64,000 bases of DNA from Lytechinus pictus (GCF_037042905.1 NC_087253.1:16227501-16291500); one strand, 5' to 3'. Counted from the first letter of the stretch, positions 1 through 11,429 are shown. Program-made: numbers and translations. The notes: generated from the letters alone by a model not told the origin.

Positions 1-70
1 TATCTTTACCCAGGGTAGCCTTTTCAGTTTCGAAAACTGTTCTCCCAGCGGGCCCTGCTGTTACTACCGG
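1..70. repeat. Dispersed repeat end, shared with 48400-48475
   Basis: The first bases carry a phrase of the form ACCCAGGGTAGCC..TTCAG that recurs at about 48411-48470, in both cases ending in GGGCCCTG. This looks like the 3' end of a dispersed retroelement cut by the window edge. I cannot assign a family. Confidence 0.4.
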
Positions 71-674
71 AATGCATTTGGTGTTATTTCATGTATAGTA
101 CTTCTTATCCATTTATTGCAAAATAAAAAAGAATTACAATTCTAGGATAATAACCTGCTAACTAATGAGGTATTTTGTGATTGGTCATCATATCATGGAG
201 CTACTTTATTGGATCCGTGATAATATATTTATATATCATAGACTACCCAGTATATAGTATCCCTAAATTAGATCCCAAAATGGCCAATCTGGAATAAAAT
301 TATTGGAAATGATTTTTAAACTGATTTGAATAGGTATGGGTGTCAACATTTACCAAAAAAGTTAGGAGGAATACGGGTTGGGGAAAGTGTTTTTTTCAAG
401 GTCAAAGGTCAATGACCTTTTCATATATACTGTATAATGGTATCTCTGAGATGGAAAGGCGCAGGTCAAAGGTCACGTCAAGACGAACCGAAGACTTCCA
501 AGATAGCTCGTGTTTTCTTATCTTTTTACGAAGAAAGTAAACTACCGAAGTTCATGAGAATACGATTATATTACCATTGAAGGAATTATTGTTCTACTGT
601 GTTGAGATCTTTTTTGGAACATTCAACGATTCAACAGATATTTGACGATTTTTTTTGCCAGAAGAGTACACGCA

Positions 675-1550
675 ATGTATGCCCAATCTGCTACGCCCAG
701 CCGGGACGCTTACGTACCCAATGGGCCGAAACCCGTCTTCATCCAAGCCCGTGACATCCCGGCTAACAACAACATGCCTACAGGTGAGGAATTCTATCAT
801 GCCTTGTCTAAGTCTGTTGCTAGTGACGCAATTTTAGGAATACAACGAATAGGATCGTTATGGAGAATCTACCTTGGTACGCAAGAAGACAGGGTTAAGC
901 TCATCACTAGTGGTCTGCAAATGAGGCAAACAAGTCTACCAGTGTACGATACGAACCCATTCACAAAAACAAATAATGAGGAGTTAACCAGGGTAACGAT
1001 CAAGGATATTCCCTTATCTGTCGGGGATGACCTCGTGAAATTATCCCTTGAAAAATTGAAATGTAACGTAAAGAGTCAAGTGATCAGACAGAAGTTACGA
1101 GTAAATGGGCAACTCATTAACTGTTTGAATGGAGACCGTGTATGTTATATAGAGCCACCATCACAACCTCTGCCGAGAATGATCAACGTCGCAAATATAT
1201 TTCGGGGCAGAGCTTTCCACGCCGGTCAGCCCGAGCAAACAAAGAAATGTTCAAAATGCCTAGAAAATGGCCACCACTCATCGCATTGCACAAATGATAT
1301 CAAGTGTAGAATTTGCAAACAACCTGGGCATAAGAGCACTAGCTGTCATACCGTCGATGCTAACAACGAAGCTACATCAAACGATGCTCAGACCAACACA
1401 AGAGATCAACCACTCATCGACCACCTTTCAACACAACCAACCACTTCAAGCAATCATCAACACGTAAGCACATCAACACAGCACGCAACACAAAACAAAA
1501 AAGTGATAATGGTGTCAAAATGCACAAATTCTTACCAGAATATCAAATGA
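675..1550 (+). CDS. LINE-type ORF1 (gag-like, CCHC zinc knuckles), 291 aa fragment
   Basis: An open frame begins at the ATG at 675; the frame is open further upstream but without an ATG. The N-terminal half looks like the RNA-recognition-like region of non-LTR retrotransposon ORF1 proteins. Near the C-terminus are two consecutive CCHC zinc knuckles, of the forms CSKCLENGHHSSHC and CRICKQPGHKSTSC, which bind nucleic acid. No endonuclease or reverse transcriptase follows. From about 1500 the frame runs into the foldback tandem repeat (GGTGTCAAAATG..), so the last ~15 residues are repeat-encoded and the protein is truncated. It is most likely a retroelement fragment captured in the left arm of the foldback element. 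Its family within the LINEs is uncertain. Confidence 0.6.
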   Translation: MYAQSATPSRDAYVPNGPKPVFIQARDIPANNNMPTGEEFYHALSKSVASDAILGIQRIGSLWRIYLGTQEDRVKLITSGLQMRQTSLPVYDTNPFTKTNNEELTRVTIKDIPLSVGDDLVKLSLEKLKCNVKSQVIRQKLRVNGQLINCLNGDRVCYIEPPSQPLPRMINVANIFRGRAFHAGQPEQTKKCSKCLENGHHSSHCTNDIKCRICKQPGHKSTSCHTVDANNEATSNDAQTNTRDQPLIDHLSTQPTTSSNHQHVSTSTQHATQNKKVIMVSKCTNSYQNIK

Positions 1551-2250
1551 AATAAAATTAATTACCTAGAATGCACATTCACCGATAAAATTCAAGGTAA
1601 AAGCCTTTCAAAGGTCAATGACCTTTTTGTTACATTATATACCATACCGTATAATGGTATCTCTGAGATTATAAGGTACAGGCTGGTGATCATGGTGTCA
1701 AAATGTACAGATTCTTACCAGAAGATCAAATAAAATAAAATTTAGTACCTAGAATGCACATTCACTCATAAAATTCAAGGTCAAATCCTTTCAAAGCTCA
1801 ATTACCTTTTTTTTTTTACATTATATACCATACCGTATAATGGTATCTCTGAGATTATAAGGTACAGGCTGGTGATCATGGTGTCAAAATGTACAGATTC
1901 TTACCAGAAGATCAAATAAAATAAAATTAAGTACCTAGAATGCACATTCACCCTTAAAATTTAAGGCCAAAGGTCAATGACCTTTTATACATTATATAAC
2001 ATATTATATAATGGTATCTCTAAGATAAAACGGCGCAGGTTGGTGTTCTTGGTGTCAAAATACACATATTCTTACAGGAAGATTAAATCAAATGAAATTA
2101 AGTATCGATAATGCACATTCACCCATGAAGTTCAAGGCCAAAGGTCAATGTCTTTTTTAACATTAGATAATAATAATGGTATCTCTGAGATAAAACACCG
2201 CAGGTTGGTGATCTTGGTGCCAAAATGCAAAGACTTGTACAAGAAGATAA
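1500..2250 (-). repeat. Left-arm ~180-bp tandem repeats (inverted copy of 4000-5600)
   Basis: The phrase GGTGATCATGGTGTCAAAATG or a close variant occurs near 1505, 1686, 1868, 2050 and 2205, each followed by AAGATCAAAT and a TGCACATTCA segment. It is the reverse complement of the right-arm unit. Spacing is about 160-185 bp. Confidence 0.75.
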
Positions 2251-4000
2251 AACAACACCAAAATAAGTATAAAGAATAAACTTTCACCCTTGAAATCCAA
2301 GATCAGAGGAAAAAAAAATATATATATAATTATATATATATATATTATGTATGAAATAAAAATAACAAAAAAAATATATTTTGTGTTCATATGTTATTTG
2401 TGAATAATGTAAATAAAGATGGCTAATTTGTAATGAAAACATGGAGGTTACATAATTTCAGTCTGAAATAATGAAGGTCATTGAGAATGTATTTAGGGGT
2501 CAGAGTTCGATGAACCCTTTCCAAAATATAAGTGGAAATTAAGTAAAAAAAGTTGATAACCAAATAACACTTCTTCATATACTGCGATGTGTTGCCAAAA
2601 GCAATAAGAAAATAAATGAAATCAAGTATATAATTTTAAATGATGTTTATAAAATAGCAGCATTTAATGCATCATAATATCGAAATCAAGGTTGTCGTGT
2701 CTTTTTCTCTCCAGCGATAGGCCACTCACCTCAATGCTATAATAAATACTATAAACTATTAGCTTAATCTTCTGAAAATGGATAGGATAGGTCTAACTCT
2801 CATGTCACAGCTAGCACCATCTGAGAGCATTTCCAAACAGCAGAGGGATGATGATGAAGATGAAAAGAAGGCCATCATTAGAGCTGCAGCTTCTGTCATA
2901 CATGTAGTAAATGGCATGTATATCAACTTCAACAAAGATTTCTACTAGGTATCAGTTTGTACAAGGATCATGTATTTGGTCCAGAACAACTGATTGTTAT
3001 CATGCACAAATAAGGCACATAATAATGGATTCAAAAGGATATGATAGCTTACAAGTACACATCCATCAACCTAACAAAACTCCTAAAGCACCACTTCCAG
3101 TTCTTGAGAATCAAGCTGTGCAACATATCAGTAATAATATAGATCCTGGTCTGATATCCCTTGACAGAACGTTAGGCTTTCATTGAATTGGCCAGATCAA
3201 AGTCCTGAAAATGTCAGAAGGTTTTTTAAGAGTTTAATTACTTTTTACTGAAGTTGAGACACTTAACTTTATTTACTATGACAAAAGCTGCAGCTCTATA
3301 ATGATTGCCTTATTTTAATTCTTCATCATTGTCCCTGGCTATATGAAAATGTTCTCGGATGATGCTTCCCATAAGAGTTAGGCCTATCCTTCCCATTTAC
3401 AGATTAAGTTATAGTTTTATAGTATTGATTGTAGCATTTGAGGTTAGTGACATATTGCTACAGAGAAATTAGTACCTTGATTTAGATTTATAAAATGCCT
3501 ATCTAAATGCTGCTACTTTAGACAACTTCACCATTTCAAATTATAACATACATGAATTTTACACTTTTGGCAATACATTACTTAAGTGCTATTTGATCTC
3601 AATTTCACCTCGAACTTGTATTTTGACATCATCATTGGTCAAGGATTCAACTATTAAATTTGTGTTCATTTTCCACGCAGGTCAGTCTTTTTCCCATCAG
3701 AATCACTATACCTACATGCCACAATCACGTTATATCGACCTATTTACTTAAATTCCCTGAGGTTATTGACATAGTTAATTGACCTCTAACGGTAACCCCT
3801 TAATATATTTTTCATGATCATTTTTTATCCTTATTTGAGAGAGAAATTATTAAACATCCAAGTTTTCATTACAAATAGCTACCTTTCTTTCTATTATTCA
3901 CAAATAAAATGTAAATATAATGGATTAATTTCTTTTTTGGAGGGACTCATGCATGGATATATAAATATTTATTAACTTTTGACCTTTGACTTTGGATACC
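2250..4000. other. Central part of the foldback element; no supported gene
   Basis: About 2690-2830 is repeated in inverse at about 3350-3470. The core around 2780-3185 has short open stretches, one starting at the ATG at 2779 and rich in Asp/Glu/Lys, but none longer than ~91 codons and none recognised. An AT dinucleotide run lies at about 2318-2347. Confidence 0.4.
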
Positions 4001-5620
4001 AAAGGTGAAGGATTGTTCTTTGATTATTTTGTGCCTTTTTATCTTCTTGCAAAAATTGCTTTTTGAAACCAAAATCACCAACATGCAGCGTTTTATCTCA
4101 GAGATACCATTATACGATAAATAGCCTATGTAAAAAGGTCATTGACCTTTGACCTTGAACTTTATGGATTAATATGCATTCAATGTGATTAACTTTATCT
4201 TCTTTGACCTTCCTGTAAGAATATGTGCATTTAGACACAACGATCACCAACCTGCGTCTTTTCATCTCAGAGATACCATTATACCGTATATGGTATATAA
4301 TGTAAAAAGGTCATTGACCTTTGAAAGGCTGAACCTCTGCATTTTGACACCAATATCACCAACCTGTGCCTTTTCATCTCAGAGATACCATTATACCGTA
4401 TATGGTATATAATGTAAAAAAAGGTCATTGAACTTTGAAAGGCTTTGACCTTGAATGTTATTGTTTAATGTGCACTCTGGGTACTTAATTTTTTTTTTTG
4501 ATCTTCCTGTAAGAACCCCTGCATTTTGACACCAATATCACCAACTTGTGCCTTTTCATCTCAGAGATACCATTATACCGTATATGGTATATAATGTAAA
4601 AAGGTTATTGACCTTTGAAAGGCTGAACCTCTGCATTTTGACACCAATATCACCAACCTGCGCCTTTTCATCTCAGAGATACCATTATACCGTATATGGT
4701 ATATAATGTAAAAAAAGGTCATTGAACTTTGGAAGGCTTTGACCTTGAATGTTATTGTTTAATGTGCACTCTGGGTACTTAATTCTATTTTATTTGATCT
4801 TCCTGTAAGAACCTCTGCATTTTGACACCGATATCACCAACCTGCGCCTTTTCATCTCAGAGATACCATTATACCGTATATGGTATATAATGTAAAAAGG
4901 TCATTGACCTTTGAAAGGCTATGACCTTGAATGTTATTGTTTAATGTGCATTATGGGTACTTAATTTTATTTTATTTGATCTTCCTGTAAAAACCTCTGC
5001 ATTTTGACACCAATATCACCAACCTGCGCCTTTTCATCTCAGAGATACCATTATACCGTATATGGTATATAATGTAAAAAAAGGTCATTGAACTTTGAAA
5101 GGCTTTGACCTTGAATGTTATTGTTTAATGTGCACTCTGGGTACTTAATTCTATTTTATTTGATATTCCTGTAAGAACCTCTGCATTTTGACACCGATAT
5201 CACCAACCTGCGCCTTTTCATCTCAGATATACCATTATACCGTATATGGTATATAATGTAAAAAAAAGGTCATTGACCTTTGAAAGGCTTTGACCTTGAA
5301 TGTTATTGTTTAATGTGCATTCTGGGTACTTAATTTTTTTTTTTGATCTTCCTGTAAGAACCCCTGCATTTTGACACCAATATCACCAACCTGCGCCTTT
5401 TCATCTCAGAGATACCATTATACCGTATATGGTACATAATGTTAAAAAGGTCATTGACCTTTGAAATGCTTTGACCTTGAATTTCATGGGTGAATGAGTA
5501 TTATAGGTACTTAACTTGATTTTATTTGATCTTCTTGTAAGAATCTGTGCATTTTGACACCATGATCACCAACCTGTAATATTTCATCTCGAAGATACCA
5601 TGATACAGTATATTTAAAAA
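4000..5620 (+). repeat. Right-arm ~180-bp tandem repeat array, ten copies
   Basis: The core ATCACCAACCTG..CTTTTCATCTCAGAGATACC occurs near 4077, 4246, 4356, 4537, 4650, 4840, 5018, 5201, 5382 and 5566. Spacing alternates between ~180 and ~110 bp, the short ones lacking the TTGAATGTTATTGTTTAATG part. The unit also carries a small palindrome around ATTATACCGTATATGGTATATAAT and the doublet AAGGTCATTGACCTTTGA. Confidence 0.85.
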
Positions 5621-5801
5621 GGTCATTGACCTTTGACCTTGAAAAAAAGCACTTTCCCCAACCCGTATTCCTCCTAACTTTTTTTTTTAATGTTGACACC
5701 AATACCTACTCAAATCAGTCAAAAAACCATTTCCAATAATTTTATTCCAGATGGTTACTAATTACGGGATACTAATAGAGGCTTCGATGTTAATGACCAT
5801 A

Positions 5802-6090
5802 CCTGGGCCCCGGCTTACGAAGAGTTACGATTGATTTGATCAAACTCAACTGTATGGAAATCCATCAATGTCATAATTAATTTCTACAACAAAAAAAATA
5901 ATTAATGTCCTTTATAAACAAGGAGGAGCACACTGAATTAAAAAAAAAAGCACTGAATGTATAAATATAAATCTAATCTCGAAAAAATGTTTTGATCAAA
6001 CAAGCATTAGATGTTGATATTGCTGGCTTTCCATTGTTGTGGTTGATCGGGTCGATCGTAACTCTTTGTAAGATGGGGCACAGGGTTCTA
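5802..6090. mobile_element. MITE with GGCCCC..ACGAAGAGTTACGATTGA terminal repeats
   Basis: The left end reads GGGCCCCGGCTTACGAAGAGTTACG and the right end, at about 6055-6083, is the inverted form (CGTAACTCTTTGTAAGATGGGGC). The inside has no open frame. This is a small non-autonomous inverted-repeat element inserted right beside the foldback arm. Confidence 0.55.
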
Positions 6091-7602
6091 GGAGAAGGAT
6101 GTCAATAATGTGTGAAGATGGTTCCCCAGGTTGGTCGGGGGGGGTGGGGGTAATCGGATTTGGAAAGGGAAGGGGTGTGTGGCCTCCAAACGGGAATTTG
6201 TTTATGGAATGAGGGGCGTAAGGATTAAAAAGTACGTTAGATGGCACTCTTTTTTATCGTTTTCCGGGAGGAGGGGTGGGGTCTGCATTCCATGGCTGAC
6301 AAGAGTGAAATAATGCCCCAAGTGACATTTAATTTATTCTTCGCAATTATCACTACAGTACTTACATTACTTTGACATTCAAAACAATGTTTAGCATTTT
6401 TTCTCACTTTGGGTATTACTTCTCTCTAGTACAAAGAATGCAAAGAATCATTTTAGCTTTCCACTACACTTTTACCAGCTCATTTTCTGTAAGTACGGTT
6501 CACCCGAGTCTACTATTAATAGTCGAAGTTCAGAACACATTGTTCAAATTGAATTATATTTCAACGGTTGTAATAACATAGGGGTTTTCAAAACTTTTGC
6601 GCTTATTAGTTTAATCTTTCATATTTTGTTATTCTACACAAACAATTCTTGCAAAGCTTAAAGTATACATCCGAAGAATCAAAAGTATTTTATAATGACT
6701 TTATTTGGTCATCATTGTAAAGGGGAAGTATTACTAATCAGATATATAACTTCACTTTTCAAAATAGTGATCAGAGATTGCAGAAATCAGCTCTCAAAAA
6801 TGATTTATTTTCATGCCATATTTCTGCCTTCCACCGGTCCTTTTGCGAGCTCCAGCTGAGTGACGTCACACAATGAGCAGTGAGCAGCTGAGCTGACAGC
6901 AGCCCATTGGAGACGATTTTTCCAATCAGCGTTTTTTGCTCTTAGAATTGTTTATTCCTCTTAAGATTGGTTTTGTTATATAGATAAAAGTTTGAATTTA
7001 CTGAACAGTGAAAAAAAAGTGCACATTTAACGTATTTTGGTTACCGATATTTAGCTTAGAATTTTTTTTTTTCAAGAAATATATGTGAATAAACAAAGCA
7101 TATTTTCACGTAGAAATCACACTTGCGTCACATTAATGTTATAATCAATATAAAGCATAGACATTCTTCTTTATGACTGAACAAAAATTATGAAATTTCA
7201 TTAAGTAGCAAAGTCAGGAACCACAAAAAAAACACGGCAATATCCATCGCGAAATGACTCAAATTGCAGTTGAATTGCCGAAGCATTATTAGGAAACAGC
7301 GGCGAGCGGACTTTCTTTCATATATTTTAAAAATGCCTTTCCGATAAGGTGATGGTCTGTGGCCAAATGCGTCCCTTTGTTTTGTCATGTGCGAGGACCC
7401 TGGTTCGAAACTCGGATTTTTTTTTTCTGGGTATTTTTTTTTATTCCTTCCCCGTCCCTACCCATCTTTTTTTCTCTTTTTATTTTCTTGTGAAATTCTA
7501 TTCAGACCTGTATTTATCAAATCTTGCTTCTTAATTGCTGCTTTTGATTTTCAAGTTCTTGATTAGATTATTTCTACTCTTTTTTGGGATGGGAGGGGTA
7601 GA
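6091..7602. other. Repeat-rich intergenic stretch without a supported gene
   Basis: Only short chance open frames are present. The segment at about 6660-6690 (CTTAAAGTATACATCC) recurs in inverse at about 10263-10285, and TGACGTCACA occurs near both (6861, 10058). This may mark a larger decayed inverted-repeat element, but the match between is weak. Confidence 0.35.
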
Positions 7603-7940
7603 GTTAAAAGTCAAGTCCACATCAACTAAAAATTATTTGAATAGAGTAATTTCCCTGGTTGTTTTTACTCAAAACAGTCATATACACAAAACAATGATAT
7701 GCAAATTAGAGTTGTCACTCACATCACATTCGTTTCTATTTTTTGTGGCATTTTGTTTTTTATTCTTTGCAGATTTGACGATAGGAAACTCTTCATCTGA
7801 TCACAATAGGTTATATTTACGGAACTGTAAAATAGTAATTATATAAATTTGAATCAAAGTTTTTATGAAATTTCCTGCAATATCTTGTTATTTTTCTTTA
7901 AATTCAAATGAATTTTTGATTGCGTGGACTTCTCCTTTAC
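7603..7940. mobile_element. MITE, ends AAAAGTCAAGTCCAC / GTGGACTTCTCCTTT
   Basis: The ends are inverted repeats with the GTGGACTT motif also seen in the larger element at 39578-40177, so the two are probably related families. No coding potential. Confidence 0.45.
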
Positions 7941-8923
7941 TCTTAATGTAGGGAATGCATAGCAAAATTTATCCAGAAACAAAATTGTCTTAGAATATGC
8001 AAATCAGTAATTGGACACATGTTCACTTTTCTTTCATCCAGGCCACTTCCTCACATCCACCAGGCTTTCAGTCTTATAACAAAAATGATGAACCATCACA
8101 CAACAGCACACCACATTCACAGTGCTTCACAATAAATATTTCACTTCTGTTCATACATGCAATAAATATTGTGGAAAACAAATAAAAGGCGTACCCATAT
8201 TCAAATACCGTTTAAAAGGACAAATATATTATACCTTTCGAGAAAAATCAGCACGTTGAATATCTGATAACAAAACATAATTATGGGGCACTGCAAGAAA
8301 CTTATGTTCAATTGCAAATCAAGGGTAAGTCTTAAATTCAAATTCAAGTGTAATAAGGTCGAGTTGCAATCGCAATTCAACCACATGTTTAATCAAAGGA
8401 CTTACCCTTGATTTGGGACGTGTGATTGAGTATAACATTTCTCGCAAAATGCCCTAGTAACATTAAAATTGTTATTTCGTTTAAATTGTGTGTTATTATT
8501 TTTGACAAGCTGTATTCCTGTCCAAGTCAAATTTCTTAGTTCTCTCCAAAACTGTGCTCAAAATTGTTTCCAAGATTGATAAAGAAAATTTTTCTTTTGT
8601 ATCATTATCAGTCCACAACTTGCAAACCGTAGGTCCTGGAAAGAGTGAAGAAAAAAATGGCTATATCCAAATCATAGTAAAAGGACATGCTGGAATCTCC
8701 CAGATTGAGGTAGCAAGCAGAGACCAGAAGTCACCAGAGTCAGCAAGTGTGCAGATCTGTGTGTAGAAGAGAGAAAAAAAGAAGTAGTTTAAATAATCAA
8801 ATCAAAGTATGAATTTAATTATCGTGATGATTGATGACGTGCGGTGGCATGTAATTCCCGGTCAACAACAAATGATAGTAGGTTTAGACACCTGAAAAGT
8901 TCCATTCAAAACACTGGTGCTCT
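7941..8923. other. Unassigned; two exon-like ends not supported
   Basis: A good acceptor-like tract ends at about 8041 (TTTCTTTCATCCAG), and another open stretch at about 8600-8766 ends in TAG. Neither encodes a domain I recognise and there is no partner exon, so I do not call genes here. Confidence 0.3.
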
Positions 8924-9072
8924 ACCTCAAGTGATGTTTGTGTAGGCCCCACTCCACTTCACTACCGCTACACTACCGTACATGTACGCCACACCTACCC
9001 GGGTAGGTGTGTAGCGTAGTGTGGGCTGTAGCAGTAGTGAAGTGGAGACTACACGAACATCACTTGAGGTAC
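8924..9072. mobile_element. 149-bp foldback MITE with GGTGCTCT target duplication
   Basis: The arms ACCTCAAGTGATGTTTGTGTAG and its inverse (CTACACGAACATCACTTGAGGT) bracket a near-perfect palindrome with centre CCTACCCGGGTAGG. The 8-mer GGTGCTCT directly precedes (8916-8923) and follows (9073-9080) the element. An 8-bp duplication is typical of hAT-superfamily insertions. Confidence 0.7.
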
Positions 9073-9316
9073 GGTGCTCTCTGAGTCTCTGTGTCATTAC
9101 AAAGATTGCATTTATCTTCATTGTTGAAGGCATTACGCATACATATATGCAGCAACACTCAAATCAGAAAGAAACACCAGACTCTAATTTTGGCCCACCC
9201 AAGGGTTCATTACATGCCGCCGCGCACAGAAAATTCAAGCCATAGAAATCGTGGACCCAAGAAGTGAGATCCCAGCACGCGCGACCCACTAGTTAGAAAT
9301 CCACTGCCAAACGCGG

Positions 9317-9346
9317 TTCGAGGTTAGTATACTAATACTAACCTCG
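9317..9346. repeat. Short perfect hairpin
   Basis: The arms CGAGGTTAGTAT and ATACTAACCTCG are separated by four bases. No flanking gene or T-run suggests a function. Confidence 0.5.
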
Positions 9347-10377
9347 CAATACGTGTGAGTGATTTTGGCCAGGAATCAGGGTAATCACTGCTGAAAATTT
9401 GTCTGGCTTCATGACATCGGCATCATGGTGATATAATTCTGTGTATAATAAAAACTTAAACATTCCTCTGAAACAGCAGATTTTCAGCCATGGTCTATAC
9501 CAGTGCTCCTAAATAATTTAATCGCCTGCCTGAGTCCTGACCAGTTTTAGAAATCTGAAGAAAAAATCTGCTGGAATTCTACAAAAACATTATTTCTAAA
9601 ATAAAAACTTTTTAATTTTAATAGTAGTTAAAATGCCAAAATGCATGATTCTAAACTTATATCAGATCTGTATATGTCATCTGACCTGAATGCATCGTCA
9701 GAACAAGTACAGTTTCCAAACATGCTTACCTTGACTTTTGACTGGATCAAACAGCGTAGCCTGCAACATGCATCGGGAGCAAGTGAATGGGACCGTGCAG
9801 CTTGGAGTTTTTCAATAGTTAGTAGAGCAACACAACGAAGACTGTCGAGTGGACAAAATCGATCTTTCCGGTTCACAATTCAATAAAAAACGGGCAAAAT
9901 AACACACTTTTGGTTCCCTTATAGTCTGAAGTTGTCGAAAACAGAATTCGGATATCACAATACATGAAGAAAACGGTAAATTCGAAGAAAAATAGAGACC
10001 AGGAAGGTGAATCAGCTATCAGTGTACTGCTGGCTTGCACAGAGTGAGTCGATCATGTGACGTCATTATTCTCGACTGTTTTTGATCGCGTGACTGTCTG
10101 TCTGGGGGCGGCTTGGGGGCTGAGAAGGGTCTCTAATAATTTCATTTCTTGCATTTCCACGACATCAATAAGACTTTTTAGTGACATATTTGTGTATAAA
10201 AAGACAAGACCTTTCCATTCATATATAATTTGTCTATAATCATCACTTTCGTGAATTTTCTTTGGATGTATACTTTAAGTTTTATGGTATCAAAGGGAAA
10301 TAATACGACTGTCTGGAATCCTATTTAACAGACATGAGATATTTTGTTACAGTTAATAATTGTTCCACTGAATGTTT
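9347..10377. other. No supported gene
   Basis: About 9641-9886 is open in both directions (81 and 82 codons), with unusually high GC for the area. I do not recognise either product; it may be a remnant of a repeat. Confidence 0.3.
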
Positions 10378-10530
10378 GAAGATCTATCAGGCGTCCCACA
10401 AGGTTCTATATTAAGTCCGCTGATACTTTGTACATACCACTGAACATTGTGCATCAAACGTTTAGTATGGGAGAAAACGATCAAGTGTCGTACCTTTACG
10501 GGGTGACAATATGTCTTTAAGAATAATAAG
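10375..10530 (+). pseudogene. LINE reverse-transcriptase fragment (GVPQGS motif)
   Basis: Translation at about 10379 gives LSGVPQGSILSPL, the conserved reverse-transcriptase block that includes the GVPQGS motif of non-LTR elements. It degenerates after about 30 codons. This is a dead fragment only. Confidence 0.65.
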
Positions 10531-10689
10531 CAAGCAAAAAAAGAAAATTCATTAGTGAAAAACTAATGACATTTCGTCTCCCAAAAATTTCGCTCATTGG
10601 GGTGCGCAATTAATGCACGCTTCATTGCTGCTCCATTACATTTTAACATTTTACGGGGAGCGCCCGCACATTCGATACCCCCCCCCCCC

Positions 10690-10803
10690 CCCCACCCACG
10701 GTTTCTGTTTCTGTTTATGGTAACTCCAGTAGGGACTCGGCAGGACAGCAGTTTGCTGGTAAACGCCAAGCTAATATATAATCAAATACCTAGGAAACAC
10801 TGA
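10690..10803 (-). repeat. Dispersed repeat, inverse copy of 48213-48310
   Basis: The segment holding TAAACAGAAA, GGAACTCGGCAGGACAGCA-like and TGGCGTTTAC motifs on the minus strand is repeated on the plus strand at 48213-48310. A poly-C run precedes it. Confidence 0.5.
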
Positions 10804-10844
10804 TAGATATTACTCTTGGACCTTTTTTTATCAAAGTGGAGACA

Positions 10845-10920
10845 ATGGCAGAGTGGGGATTCGAACTCACAACCTTGCGATTATGAGTCCAATGCTCTAA
10901 CCACTGGACCATACGACCCA
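10845..10920 (-). repeat. tRNA-derived SINE head
   Basis: The minus strand reads like a tRNA with A box (GGTCCAGTGGTTAGAGCATTGG) and B box (GGTTGTGAGTTCGAATCC). There is no clean acceptor stem, so I call it SINE-derived rather than a working tRNA gene. Confidence 0.55.
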
Positions 10921-10951
10921 TTCAATATTCGTGTTCTCGTTTCACCTGTAG

Positions 10952-11068
10952 GATCTAACGCAACGGATTGTGATGGTTACTGTATGAATAACGGAACATG
11001 CCAAATACAGCCAACTGGACCGATCTGTGCATGTAGACCTGGGTTTTTTGGAGAAGGGTGTCAATACT
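10952..11068 (+). CDS. Gene A exon: EGF-like domain 1
   Basis: This exon of 117 nt encodes one EGF-like module, with the six-cysteine pattern C-D-G-Y-C..NGTC....CAC..GFFGEGC. It has a pyrimidine-rich tract plus CAG-like acceptor (CCTGTAG at 10951) and a GTAAGT donor at 11069. It is symmetric (phase 1-1), as for most exons here. EGF modules are extracellular, so the gene product is secreted or on the cell surface. The 5' end of the gene (signal peptide, start) is not visible; it should lie upstream of 10.9 kb or outside the window. Confidence 0.75.
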
Positions 11069-11130
11069 GTAAGTAAAATCGTATGGTTATATAGCACCGA
11101 AGTGAGACATCATCAAATTTCAAATACTAC

Positions 11131-11429
11131 TTTTTATACGACCATATTTCGGTGGTGGAGCATGGTGAAATATCTCCACGACCTAAATGTAGTGGGAATC
11201 GTTTGATTGGGACCCACGATATGACCTCATGAATACAAAACTAGCCCCATTGACATCAATGTATTAATCTTCTGATTTTAAATGTTATCAAGTAGGCAAA
11301 TAACACATTGTTTTCGGTGGGGCTAATCAGACACTCTTGGGGTCATATCCTGGGCCCCATGGACCTATTCCCACCAAATTTGTGTAGCTGAGACTTTTCA
11401 TCCTGTACTACCGAAATACGGTATAAAAA
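11131..11429. mobile_element. MITE with ~90-bp imperfect inverted arms
   Basis: The left arm begins TTTTTATACGACCATATTTCGGTGG; the right arm is its inverse (CCGAAATACGGTATAAAAA). Internal GGTCATATC and its inverse also match. It lies in the intron after the first EGF exon. Confidence 0.6.

Larger units (their letters stand above)
255..5770. mobile_element. Giant foldback transposon-like inverted repeat (~5.5 kb)
   Basis: The left end (about 285-450) and the right end (about 5620-5765) are inverted copies: both hold ATCTGGAATAAAATTATTGG, a GTGTCAACA motif and the run AGGAGGAATACGGGTTGGGG. Inside them, both arms carry ~180-bp tandem repeats in opposite orientation (five or so in the left arm, ten in the right). 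Inside those, about 2690-2830 is inverted again at about 3350-3470. So the whole region is a nested palindrome with a centre near 2.9-3.3 kb. The layout (outer tandem-repeat domain, inner unique domain, long inverted arms) resembles the sea urchin TU foldback elements. No transposase is visible, so it would be non-autonomous. Exact ends and target duplication are unclear. Homology between the arms may run outward to about 257. Confidence 0.7.

Noticed and set aside
4000-5620. CRISPR-like array of regular repeats
   Set aside because: The repeated units are contiguous and similar throughout, with no unique spacers, and the genome is eukaryotic.
7997-8185. Exon-like stretch after TTTCTTTCATCCAG, with AATAAA-like motifs
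   Set aside because: No recognisable protein and no upstream exon; splice-like motifs are common by chance.
8554-8766. Open frame of 70 codons after an AG-like acceptor, ending in a stop
   Set aside because: No recognised domain, no partner exon, and surrounded by repeats.
9628-9886. Two overlapping ~81-codon open frames on opposite strands
   Set aside because: Neither is recognised. The overlap and local GC content suggest a repeat remnant rather than a gene.
10845-10920. Possible tRNA gene on the minus strand
   Set aside because: It has A- and B-box-like parts but no matching acceptor stem; best read as a SINE head.
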